This document shows positions 1-5,343 of a stretch of 5,343 bases of DNA, piece after piece (positions within the stretch are counted from its first letter, which is position 1; every line of letters starts with the position of its first letter). The stretch is from an uncultured Elusimicrobia bacterium (GTDB lineage: Bacteria; Elusimicrobiota; Elusimicrobia; Elusimicrobiales; Elusimicrobiaceae). The notes below the pieces were generated by a model. That model was not told where the DNA came from. It saw only the letters and a list, made by a program, of their open reading frames with translations, and did not search any database. Location of the stretch: assembly GCA_945483375.1 (NCBI GenBank), contig CALYRQ010000078.1:1-5343 (forward strand), given 5' to 3'. The position numbers and the translations under genes are program-made.

Positions 1-1278
1 GAATTTAAAGACGCACTGACCTTACTGGAAGCCCGGCCGCCCGTTAAACCGCTTATTTTTATAACAGGCCGCGCGGGCACGGGCAAAACGACGCTGCTTA
101 GGTACTTTGCCGAACACTCGGGCCAAAACACCGTTGTGCTGGCCACCACGGGCTTGGCGGCCATCAACGTACGCGGGCAGACAGTACACTCGTTTTTCCA
201 TTTAAAACCGGGCAACCTGTTGGACAAGGCCAATTTAAAACGCCTCCCCCGCAAAACCGTCGACGCGGTGGACACCATTATTATTGACGAAGCGTCTATG
301 CTCCGCGCGGACCTCTTGGACGCGATTGACCACATTCTCCAAATCTCCACCCATTCGGACGAACCGTTCGGCGGCAAAAAAATCGTGCTGTTTGGGGATT
401 TATTCCAACTGCCGCCCGTGGAAGAACAAGCCTCCGGCGGACTTTTCGACTATTTCCGGCAGATTTATCCCAGCCCGTACTTTTTTGAAGCGCACGTCCT
501 GCGCCGCCTGCCGACGGAAGTATTTGAACTTAAACGTATCTTCCGCCAAAAAGCGGATCCGGAGTTTGCGCGGCTGCTCAACCTCATCCGCGAAGGCCGC
601 GTGACCCAGCCGGAACTGGACGCTCTTTTAAATACGCGCAAAACGTTTGAACTGCCCGAAAAATTCGAAAACTGCATTATTCTGGCTCCCACCAACCGCG
701 AAGCCGCTTGGCGGAATTTGCACTATTTATCCATGCTCCCCAGCGAAGAATTTACATATAACGCCGCGGCGGACGAAAGTTTCCAAAAGAAAACGACCCC
801 GGCCGAACAGGTATTAAAACTTAAAAAAGGCGCCAAAATTATGATGCTCGTCAACGATGACGACTGGGTAAACGGGGACATCGGCACCGTCTATGATCTG
901 GGACCGGATTTCATTAAAGTGGAATTAAAAGGCTGCGTGTATAAAGTGGAACCGCACGTGTGGGAAGACGTAAAATACGAATTTAACCCGCTTACGCAAA
1001 AGCTGGAACCGAACGTAAAAGGATTTTTTAAACAGTACCCGCTGAAGCTGGCGTGGGCGATTACGATTCACAAGTCGCAGGGACTGACGTTTGACAACAT
1101 TTATTTGGATATCGGCCGCGGCGCGTTCGCTCCGGGGCAGACGTATGTGGCGCTGAGCCGCTGCCGCACGCTCGCCGGCGTACACCTCAAAAAAGATATT
1201 ATGGTACGCGACGTATTGTGCGATGCGCGCGTAAAACAATTCTTTGAATACGTCCGCGGCAACCGCGTTCCGGCATAA
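1..1278 (+). CDS. Pif1/RecD-like superfamily 1B ATP-dependent DNA helicase (5' partial)
   Basis: The reading frame is open from the first base and ends at TAA 1276-1278, giving 425 residues in the window. Family knowledge: Pif1/RecD2-like SF1B helicases unwind DNA 5' to 3' using ATP and act in replication, repair or resolving structured DNA in the cytoplasm. Motifs in order, numbered from the first residue in the window: Walker A GRAGTGKTT at 23-31; motif Ia around 47-66 (ATTGLAA...GQTVHSFF); Walker B IIIDEAS at 93-99; motif III GDLFQLPPV at 132-140; an LKRIFRQ motif near 177-183; motif IV APTNREA near 229-235; motif V/VI AITIHKSQGLTFD at 353-365 and GQTYVALSRCR at 379-389. Walker A normally lies about 20-30 residues from the start in compact Pif1 proteins, so only a few residues are probably missing. 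No extra C-terminal domain follows the helicase core. It converges on the DUF3592-like genes. Helicase identity is secure; the physiological role is not known. Confidence 0.93.
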   Translation, partial: EFKDALTLLEARPPVKPLIFITGRAGTGKTTLLRYFAEHSGQNTVVLATTGLAAINVRGQTVHSFFHLKPGNLLDKANLKRLPRKTVDAVDTIIIDEASMLRADLLDAIDHILQISTHSDEPFGGKKIVLFGDLFQLPPVEEQASGGLFDYFRQIYPSPYFFEAHVLRRLPTEVFELKRIFRQKADPEFARLLNLIREGRVTQPELDALLNTRKTFELPEKFENCIILAPTNREAAWRNLHYLSMLPSEEFTYNAAADESFQKKTTPAEQVLKLKKGAKIMMLVNDDDWVNGDIGTVYDLGPDFIKVELKGCVYKVEPHVWEDVKYEFNPLTQKLEPNVKGFFKQYPLKLAWAITIHKSQGLTFDNIYLDIGRGAFAPGQTYVALSRCRTLAGVHLKKDIMVRDVLCDARVKQFFEYVRGNRVPA

Positions 1279-1304
1279 AATGTTCCAATTAAAACGCGGG
1301 AGAT

Positions 1305-1319
1305 GCAGCCAAGGGCTGC
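1305..1319. terminator. Possible weak hairpin between convergent genes
   Basis: GCAGCC and GGCTGC form a perfect 6-bp stem around a 3-base loop in the 40-base gap between the helicase stop and the stop codon of the convergent membrane-protein gene. Its last base is the first base of that stop codon (1319-1321). Neither strand shows a proper T-run directly after the stem, so a terminator role for either gene is tentative. Confidence 0.25.
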
Positions 1320-1948
1320 TAAATAGTGCTTAACAATACAGCCATTCCCGCTACATAGAAGAACAAAAAGATTATCCTTTGGGATATGTCGTACATCCGT
1401 ATAGATTTCATAATTTTTATTTTTTCCAACGGTCCCATATTTTCCCGTGGTGTTGGGCAAAAATCGGGGTCTATACCCACCTTTACCGTTTTTCCTATTT
1501 TAGGCTTTGTATAGTAGGGACTACCCCTCCATACCTCTGTTTTAAGGACTTGTCCCTTAAATACAACTTGTACAATGGGTATATAGATCTTTCTGAAGTT
1601 CAACAGGCTCTCGCTCCTTGTATAAGCCGTTATCACACCATCCACCATAACCGCACGCGTAAAAAACCGGTACCCCTCCCACAAGTAATAACCACCCAAA
1701 ACAGCACAACAAATACCGATCGTCTCCTTGGGAAAATGCTTATACAGCCACAAAACAGCCACAGCAGGCACCAGGGTAAACACGATGTTATTACTTGTAT
1801 ACAAGGTATCTGTCCTCGTTTCACGTCGCTTCTTAATATAACGAGGCAGAAACACACCGCACACCACCAATGGTGCAGCCACAAAAATAATAACAACCGT
1901 TGTAAATAAAATTGTAAATGTATCCATAGTACCGTTGTACCCCCGCAT
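1319..1948 (-). CDS. DUF3592-like multi-pass membrane protein, second of a paralog pair
   Basis: 209 residues if ATG 1948-1946 is used. An in-frame ATG at 1927-1925 gives 202 residues starting MDTFTILF. It matches the start of the upstream paralog (MEKIILTG) better and has a GGGGG run about 12 bases upstream, so it may be the true start. Hydrophobic segments lie near residues 12-34, 55-69, 76-90 and 191-207. Between the last two is an extramembrane domain (about 95-165) with the DUF3592-like pattern: RFFTRAVMVDGVI, a beta-rich stretch IYIPIVQVVFKG, then KPKIGKTVKVGIDPDF, resembling the family's VGDxVxVxYDPxNP motif. The upstream paralog ends only 5 bases before ATG 1948, so the two are almost certainly co-transcribed. 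The gene is AT-rich: 40 of 120 bases in 1321-1440 are G or C, against 33 of 60 in a sample of the alcohol dehydrogenase gene. No enzymatic motif is visible and the function is unknown. Confidence 0.8.
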   Translation of the reverse strand: MRGYNGTMDTFTILFTTVVIIFVAAPLVVCGVFLPRYIKKRRETRTDTLYTSNNIVFTLVPAVAVLWLYKHFPKETIGICCAVLGGYYLWEGYRFFTRAVMVDGVITAYTRSESLLNFRKIYIPIVQVVFKGQVLKTEVWRGSPYYTKPKIGKTVKVGIDPDFCPTPRENMGPLEKIKIMKSIRMYDISQRIIFLFFYVAGMAVLLSTI

Positions 1949-1953
1949 TATTT

Positions 1954-2514
1954 TTATATTCCGGCCAGACGTGAATATACCATACGAATCAAAAAAATTG
2001 TTCCCAAAATGGCTATTGTGCCGGTAAGGATCAGGCTGGATTTTTGGTATATCCGCACATCCTTGATATTCTGCGGGTTCACGCCTATCTTCATCGGCTT
2101 TCCTATTTTGGGTTTGAAACGGGAATAAACCGTTCCCGTTACTTGGCGAACCTGTCCGTCAAATTCAAACCGGACAACGGGAAGATAGACTACTGCGCGA
2201 GTGCCTAAGTATCTGTATACTCTGCGGGGCACAAACTTCCTTACCACGCCGGGCACGATAATTGCGCGTTTAAAAAAGCGGTAATCCCTCCAAAAGAAAA
2301 ATCCGCCGAACGCGGAAACAAAAGCGTCCATCGTTTCCACCGGCAATTGTTGAAACGCAAAAATACCGCAGCCAAACGATGCTAAAAAGCACAACAAACA
2401 CGCGCAGCCCGCGCTGTTTCCCAGTCGGCCAATCCGACAGTAAAACCATACGCCGCCACCCGCAAACAACACGGCAAGAAAAATAAAAAATCCCGTTAAA
2501 ATTATTTTTTCCAT
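1954..2514 (-). CDS. DUF3592-like multi-pass membrane protein, first of a paralog pair
   Basis: 186 residues from ATG 2514-2512 to TAA 1956-1954. Predicted membrane segments are near residues 5-27, 35-55, 62-76 and 159-178. The extramembrane domain (about 80-150) follows the DUF3592-like plan: RFFKRAIIVPGVV, LPVVRFEFDGQVRQVTG, then KPKIGKPMKIGVNPQN. The downstream gene shares the same architecture and near-identical blocks (YRFF.RA..V.GV and KPKIGK..K.G..P), so they are tandem duplicates that have since diverged. No Shine-Dalgarno sequence precedes the ATG. Instead an extended -10 element lies 6 bases upstream, suggesting a leaderless or very short-leader mRNA. The gene begins immediately after the terminator of the alcohol dehydrogenase, so it is a separate transcription unit. 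DUF3592 proteins have no established biochemical role; I assign only a membrane location. Confidence 0.82.
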   Translation of the reverse strand: MEKIILTGFFIFLAVLFAGGGVWFYCRIGRLGNSAGCACLLCFLASFGCGIFAFQQLPVETMDAFVSAFGGFFFWRDYRFFKRAIIVPGVVRKFVPRRVYRYLGTRAVVYLPVVRFEFDGQVRQVTGTVYSRFKPKIGKPMKIGVNPQNIKDVRIYQKSSLILTGTIAILGTIFLIRMVYSRLAGI

Positions 2515-2520
2515 AGTTAC

Positions 2521-2529
2521 AGTATAACA
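2521..2529 (-). promoter_or_regulatory. Extended -10 promoter for the DUF3592-like pair
   Basis: Read on the minus strand, TGTTATACT matches an extended -10 element (TGn plus TATACT). The -10 hexamer at 2526-2521 is 6 bases before the ATG at 2514, so transcription would begin at or next to the start codon. No good -35 box lies 17 bases upstream, since that region is the terminator stem of the preceding gene. Extended -10 promoters can work without a -35. This is inference from motif match only. Confidence 0.5.
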
Positions 2530-2557
2530 AAAAGCCCCGCCGTTAAGCGGGGCTTTT
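2530..2557 (-). terminator. Intrinsic terminator of the alcohol dehydrogenase gene
   Basis: AAAAGCCCCGC (2530-2540) pairs with GCGGGGCTTTT (2547-2557) around the 6-base loop CGTTAA. On the minus strand the GC-rich stem is followed by TTTTT, a classic intrinsic terminator 17 bases after the ADH stop codon. The mirrored TTTT on the plus strand makes the element potentially bidirectional, but no plus-strand gene ends here. Confidence 0.9.
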
Positions 2558-2573
2558 GTACCGTCAAAACAAC

Positions 2574-3788
2574 TTATTTGGTATACGGTTTGAGCGATTC
2601 GGTGTAAATCGCGCGGACCGCGTCTTTGGTGGCTTCGGTCGGAGCAATGGACAACAGTCCGCCCAAAGACGGCGTATTAAACGCCAGTTCCACCAACTTG
2701 TCCACATCGGCCGCTTTAAATCCTTCATCTTCCAGTTTATGCGTGGAACCGACGGAGAACAGCCATTTTTCCACGCCCGCCGCCACTTTATCGGCTTCGC
2801 AGGCGCAGCCCTTCAAATCGGGCACAATAGGCGCAAGCACGTCGGCCAGCGTAGCGGGTTTGGCTGTATAAATGTTTTTGATGACGGCGGGCAACAGCAT
2901 GGCAAGGCCCAAACCGTGCGTCAAATTCGGGTTCACGCCCGAAAGCGGATGCTCAAGTGCGTGCGTGTAGTGCAACAGCCCGTTGTCAAAGCTGATACCG
3001 GCAATCAACGCCGAATATGCGAGGAAATAACGCGCTTCCAAATTCTTGGGGTCTTTTAACGCAACGGGCAGGTATTCGGCCACCAGTTTAACGACGGAGA
3101 TACCCAAATCAATCGCGTACGGCGAGGTCGCCTTGGTAGTGGACGCTTCTACCACGTGGTTGACCGCGTCGATAGACACGTAACGCGTTTGGTCTTCGGA
3201 CAGGCCGGTCATCAAGGCCGGGTCGTCAATGGAATACATCGGATAGATGCAGTCGTAAGCGATGGCGGGTTTAAAATCTTTTTCTTCAATGGTTACCACC
3301 GCAAAACGGTTGGCTTCGGAACCGGTGCCGTGCGTCAGGTTAATGGCGATAATCGGCGCGGCTTCGGTGGGCGTAAACTTAAACTCATATAAATCTTCGG
3401 CGGTTTTGCCGGGGTTTTTCATCAAAATCGCCACACTCTTGCCGGCGTCAATGGCGGAACCGCCGCCGATGGCAAGCATTGCTTTGGCGCCGAATTCGGC
3501 GGCCATTTTGGTGGCTTCGTTGACGTGGTGGGTGTTCGGGTTCGGGGTTACTTTATCGTAATGGACATACGAAATGCCGTTTTCGGCAAACGCTTTGGTA
3601 ACGTAATCCCACGCGCCCGTTTTTTTGTAGGCGCCGCGGCCCGTCATCACAATAATTTTATCTAACCCTTTCGCTTTTAAATCTTGGCAAATATCCGCAA
3701 TCTTGGCAATCGCCCCTACACCGAAATAAACGGTCGTCCGGCTGCGGATTTCGCGCACTTCATTAATATTGATATCTTTTTCCCACAT
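2574..3788 (-). CDS. Iron-containing alcohol dehydrogenase (group III ADH)
   Basis: 404 residues, a normal length for a single-domain Fe-ADH; the aldehyde dehydrogenase half found in AdhE is absent. The family interconverts alcohols and aldehydes/ketones with NAD(P)H in the cytoplasm, usually regenerating NAD(P)+ during fermentation. Seen in the sequence: the Rossmann-like dinucleotide-binding part with GGGSAIDAGKS at 108-118; THGTGSE at 152-158, where many relatives have TAGTGSE; and the divalent-metal ligands by alignment with E. coli FucO, D207, H211 (DAVNH), H276 (THALEH) and H291 (LTHG). H280 corresponds to the conserved second histidine of the HALEH motif. The start is ATG 3788-3786, supported by AGGAGGG 9 bases upstream. 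The gene stands alone between two terminators, with its own promoter and a palindrome at the predicted start site. Substrate cannot be read from sequence; ethanol or a short-chain alcohol is the likely physiological choice, and butanol or lactaldehyde reductase activity is also possible. Confidence 0.95.
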   Translation of the reverse strand: MWEKDININEVREIRSRTTVYFGVGAIAKIADICQDLKAKGLDKIIVMTGRGAYKKTGAWDYVTKAFAENGISYVHYDKVTPNPNTHHVNEATKMAAEFGAKAMLAIGGGSAIDAGKSVAILMKNPGKTAEDLYEFKFTPTEAAPIIAINLTHGTGSEANRFAVVTIEEKDFKPAIAYDCIYPMYSIDDPALMTGLSEDQTRYVSIDAVNHVVEASTTKATSPYAIDLGISVVKLVAEYLPVALKDPKNLEARYFLAYSALIAGISFDNGLLHYTHALEHPLSGVNPNLTHGLGLAMLLPAVIKNIYTAKPATLADVLAPIVPDLKGCACEADKVAAGVEKWLFSVGSTHKLEDEGFKAADVDKLVELAFNTPSLGGLLSIAPTEATKDAVRAIYTESLKPYTK

Positions 3789-3797
3789 AACTTGTTA

Positions 3798-3804
3798 CCC
3801 TCCT
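3798..3804 (-). promoter_or_regulatory. Strong Shine-Dalgarno site for the alcohol dehydrogenase
   Basis: AGGAGGG on the minus strand, with 9 bases to the ATG at 3788. It is the only near-consensus ribosome binding site in the window and it fixes the ADH start. It also suggests this gene is translated more efficiently than its neighbours, which lack such a site. Confidence 0.85.
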
Positions 3805-3810
3805 AATTTT

Positions 3811-3822
3811 AGTAGGCCTACT
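3811..3822. promoter_or_regulatory. Perfect 12-bp palindrome at the ADH transcription start (candidate operator)
   Basis: AGTAGGCCTACT is identical on both strands. Placed against the predicted -10 box (3833-3828), it starts near +1 and lies between the promoter and the Shine-Dalgarno site, where a dimeric repressor would block transcription. With no spacer it cannot form a normal RNA hairpin, so a DNA operator is the more natural reading. It does not resemble the Rex consensus (TTGTGAA-N4-TTCACAA). The regulator is unknown. Confidence 0.4.
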
Positions 3823-3827
3823 CTTTT

Positions 3828-3856
3828 ACTATACCCCTTTTATATGTTTTCCGCAA
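3828..3856 (-). promoter_or_regulatory. Sigma70-type promoter of the alcohol dehydrogenase gene
   Basis: On the minus strand, TTGCGG (-35, 3856-3851) and TATAGT (-10, 3833-3828) are separated by exactly 17 bases of AT-rich DNA. It sits between the terminator of the HAD gene and the ADH Shine-Dalgarno site, with a predicted leader of about 33 bases. The -35 matches the consensus TTGACA at 4 of 6 positions and the -10 matches TATAAT at 5 of 6. Confidence 0.65.
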
Positions 3857-3883
3857 AGATAAAAAAAGGTTAGTTGGAAAAAA

Positions 3884-3909
3884 GCCCCCGCTTCCTCAGA
3901 AACGGGGGC
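3884..3909 (-). terminator. Intrinsic terminator of the HAD hydrolase gene
   Basis: GCCCCCG (3884-3890) pairs with CGGGGGC (3903-3909). After one C-A mismatch the stem continues with TTC/GAA (3892-3894 with 3899-3901), closing on a CTCA tetraloop. On the minus strand it is followed by TTTTTT. It lies about 20 bases after the HAD stop codon and isolates that gene from the alcohol dehydrogenase. Confidence 0.9.
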
Positions 3910-3928
3910 GAAAGGGCACCTTAAAACC

Positions 3929-4912
3929 TTATTTTTTAAATACGCCGCCTATAAAATACTCAATGTAATAGTCCGCCAGCTCGCGGATTTTTTTTGTATC
4001 CTTTGCCGACGTGTGCGGATCGGCTACGCCCGCCGTCAAAAAACCGGCTCTTTTAGCGGTTTCCAAGGCGTAACGGGCGTCCTCCACCACCAAAGTGCGG
4101 GATTTATCAGTGCCCAGTTCGTAAAGAGCGTCCTCATATATCAGCGAGCTTCGTTTTCCCCACCCCACCTCATCGCAAGTAATCACAAAATCAAACAAAT
4201 CCAATAACCCCAAACGCGACAGCGCCGCTTCAGCCAGTTCACGGTCCGACGCGGTGGCCACACACAGTTTGATCCCTTGCGCCTTTAAAATATGAAGCAG
4301 CTCGGGCACGCCATTCTTGGCGGAAATATCCTCAAAATAATGACGGCGAATCGGGTCCAGCGTCAGGCGCAGGATTTCTTCCGGATCCTGTGGTAGGGAA
4401 AACATTTCTTTTACCAGCCGCGCGCCGTCCATCAGCGACATTGTAGCCAATTCTTCATCCAACCCCTCCGGCGGCGTAATGCCCTGTGTGCGCAAAAAAT
4501 TCGTACCGGAATGTTCCCAAACGGAAAGAGAATCCAAAAGGGTTCCGTCCAAATCAAAAATTACGGCATCAACCACGGATTTACCGGGGAAAATGAACGG
4601 TACGGAGGAAGGCGTATTGGAAACAGAAAACGAAGGAGAAGGAAGCGCTTTCAGGGAAGACGCTTTCGGCAAAGGCGAAGGAGCGGACGGAACGGACACC
4701 GCCGCGGAGCCCGCTTTAACGGTTCCCGCCGCCACCGCGGAAGAAGCGGCCCGCCTTACCTGTTTTAAAGTTTTGCGTTTCAGCGCGGAAACAGTTTTTT
4801 GGCTCTGCCGCCAAATTTTTACCGGGTTTTTCCCCTGTGCAAAAACCGGCGCGGGCACGAATAACCCAAAACAAAACAGCGGCACAGCAAAATAAAATCT
4901 AAAATTTCTCAT
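3929..4912 (-). CDS. HAD-superfamily (subfamily IA) hydrolase with signal peptide and low-complexity linker
   Basis: 327 residues; typical cytoplasmic relatives are 215-240. Residues 1-25 look like a signal peptide: MRNFR, a hydrophobic core FYFAVPLFCFGLFVP, then VFA before Q26 as a plausible signal peptidase I site. Residues 28-57 are basic, and 58-110 are a Ser/Ala/Pro-rich linker. The HAD domain runs from about 113 to the end: motif I DLDGT at 120-124 (nucleophile D120, acid/base D122), a helical C1-type cap at about 135-200, motif II near T220 (VATAS), motif III K253 (WGKRSS) and motif IV VVEDA at 275-279 (E277, D278). All catalytic residues are intact. Family members such as phosphoglycolate phosphatase and beta-phosphoglucomutase dephosphorylate or isomerise small phosphorylated metabolites. 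The substrate here is unknown, and an extracytoplasmic site would be unusual. The ATG at 4912-4910 is supported by the signal peptide, but no Shine-Dalgarno sequence is seen. It is divergent from the MFS gene and has its own terminator. Confidence 0.88.
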   Translation of the reverse strand: MRNFRFYFAVPLFCFGLFVPAPVFAQGKNPVKIWRQSQKTVSALKRKTLKQVRRAASSAVAAGTVKAGSAAVSVPSAPSPLPKASSLKALPSPSFSVSNTPSSVPFIFPGKSVVDAVIFDLDGTLLDSLSVWEHSGTNFLRTQGITPPEGLDEELATMSLMDGARLVKEMFSLPQDPEEILRLTLDPIRRHYFEDISAKNGVPELLHILKAQGIKLCVATASDRELAEAALSRLGLLDLFDFVITCDEVGWGKRSSLIYEDALYELGTDKSRTLVVEDARYALETAKRAGFLTAGVADPHTSAKDTKKIRELADYYIEYFIGGVFKK

Positions 4913-4956
4913 TATTTATATTTTACTTTTTTACCGAATTCATCCGCAAAAAATAC

Positions 4957-5343
4957 TTGACCTATCCGCCGTTTGTAACGGACATGTACCTGCCCAGCCT
5001 CCCCGCTATGACGCACTATTTCGGTGTCAGCGCTTCCATGGTGCAGCTGGGGCTGACGTTTTCCATGTTGGGGCTGGCGATCGGCCAACTTATCTTCGGT
5101 CCGCTAAGCGATAAATTCGGCCGCCGTCTGCCGCTTTTGGCGTCTATGGTTTTGTACCTGCTGGCAACGGCGGGATGTATTTTTGCGCCGAACATCCACC
5201 TGTTTATCGCCCTGCGCCTGATGCAGGGGATGGCGGCGGCGGGCGGAATCGTTATCTCCCGCTCCATCGCCACGGATAAATTTAAAGGCCGCAACCTGGC
5301 CACCGCGCTCGCTATCGTGGGTGCGATTAACGGCATCGCCCCG
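4957..5343 (+). CDS. Bcr/CflA-type MFS drug-efflux transporter (3' partial; 5' end doubtful)
   Basis: An MFS reading frame runs off the right edge. It shows DMYLPSLPAM near the end of the first helix, the motif A loop GPLSDKFGRR (residues 48-57 counted from TTG 4957) and RLMQGMAAAGG (87-97). Together these match the DHA1 Bcr/CflA subfamily, inner-membrane proton antiporters that export drugs such as bicyclomycin or sulfonamides. The start is a problem. The frame is open back to the TAA at 4900-4902 but has no ATG or GTG before 4984, which lies inside the DMYLP motif. TTG 4957 is the only conventional alternative start and has no ribosome binding site. The upstream frame reads TEFIRKKYLTYPPFVTDMYLP, in which the first membrane helix seems shorter than in E. 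coli Bcr. The gene may be damaged at its 5' end or may use an unusual start. The HAD gene diverges from it, with only about 44 bases between the starts. Confidence 0.75.
   Translation, partial: MTYPPFVTDMYLPSLPAMTHYFGVSASMVQLGLTFSMLGLAIGQLIFGPLSDKFGRRLPLLASMVLYLLATAGCIFAPNIHLFIALRLMQGMAAAGGIVISRSIATDKFKGRNLATALAIVGAINGIAP

Noticed and set aside
1379..1909. Plus-strand open frame of 176 codons opposite the second membrane protein
   Set aside because: The His/Asn/Cys-rich translation has no domain signal, while the minus-strand frame gives coherent membrane helices and paralogy with its neighbour.
2556..3059. Plus-strand open frame of 167 codons opposite the alcohol dehydrogenase
   Set aside because: Its Arg/Gly/Gln-rich translation is typical of an antisense shadow of a GC-biased gene. 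The ADH on the other strand has complete catalytic motifs.
4479..4895. Plus-strand open frame of 138 codons opposite the HAD gene
   Set aside because: It is antisense to the signal peptide and low-complexity linker of the HAD hydrolase. The translation is compositionally biased (Glu/Ala/Gly-rich), has no ribosome binding site and shows no recognisable domain.
4913..4950. TTGCGG and TATAAA upstream of the HAD gene as a promoter
   Set aside because: The spacing between the two hexamers on the minus strand is about 23 bases, too long for a normal sigma70 promoter. The TATAAA may simply reflect the AT-rich spacer.
4957..4980. TTGACC at 4957-4962 as a -35 box for the MFS gene
   Set aside because: No acceptable -10 hexamer lies 16-18 bases downstream, and transcription would then start inside the conserved coding region.
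5016..5336. Minus-strand open frame opposite the MFS gene
   Set aside because: It is antisense to clear MFS motifs (GPLSDKFGRR, RLMQGMAAAGG). The translation has no recognisable features.
1..5343. Mobile element, CRISPR array, phage or toxin-antitoxin system
   Set aside because: No direct-repeat array, terminal inverted repeats, transposase or integrase, or small toxin-antitoxin gene pair is visible. All the space is accounted for by ordinary genes and their signals.

Overview
This 5.3 kb chromosomal window comes from a moderate-GC bacterium, probably an anaerobic fermenter. It has dense, short intergenic spaces, hairpin terminators, one strong Shine-Dalgarno site, and a single-domain iron-dependent alcohol dehydrogenase of a type common in fermenting anaerobes. 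The general style (a compact Pif1-like helicase and a gut-anaerobe type Fe-ADH) would fit a host-associated lineage such as Elusimicrobiota. That assignment is a guess: no rRNA or marker gene is present to prove it.

Layout. (1) Bases 1-1278, + strand: a nearly complete Pif1/RecD-like DNA helicase, missing only its extreme N-terminus at the window edge. (2) Bases 1319-2514, - strand: two tandem, paralogous small membrane proteins with a DUF3592-like extramembrane domain. They form a two-gene operon convergent with the helicase, and the first gene has its own extended -10 promoter almost touching its start codon. (3) Bases 2574-3788, - strand: a monocistronic iron-containing alcohol dehydrogenase with a sigma70-type promoter, a strong ribosome binding site, a 12-bp palindrome at the predicted transcription start and an intrinsic terminator. 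(4) Bases 3929-4912, - strand: a HAD-superfamily (subfamily IA, phosphoglycolate phosphatase/beta-phosphoglucomutase-like) hydrolase that unusually carries a signal peptide and a long low-complexity linker. It ends in its own intrinsic terminator. (5) From about 4957 to the right edge, + strand: the N-terminal third of a Bcr/CflA-type MFS drug-efflux transporter, divergent from the HAD gene, with no convincing start codon and an apparently shortened first membrane helix.

The genes do not form an obvious pathway. Terminators separate the three minus-strand units, so they look independently transcribed. I see no mobile element, CRISPR array, tRNA, rRNA or toxin-antitoxin pair. No clearly new multi-gene system is visible. 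The points most worth a second look are the exported HAD hydrolase, the damaged-looking 5' end of the MFS gene, the DUF3592-like paralog pair, and the palindrome at the ADH start site.
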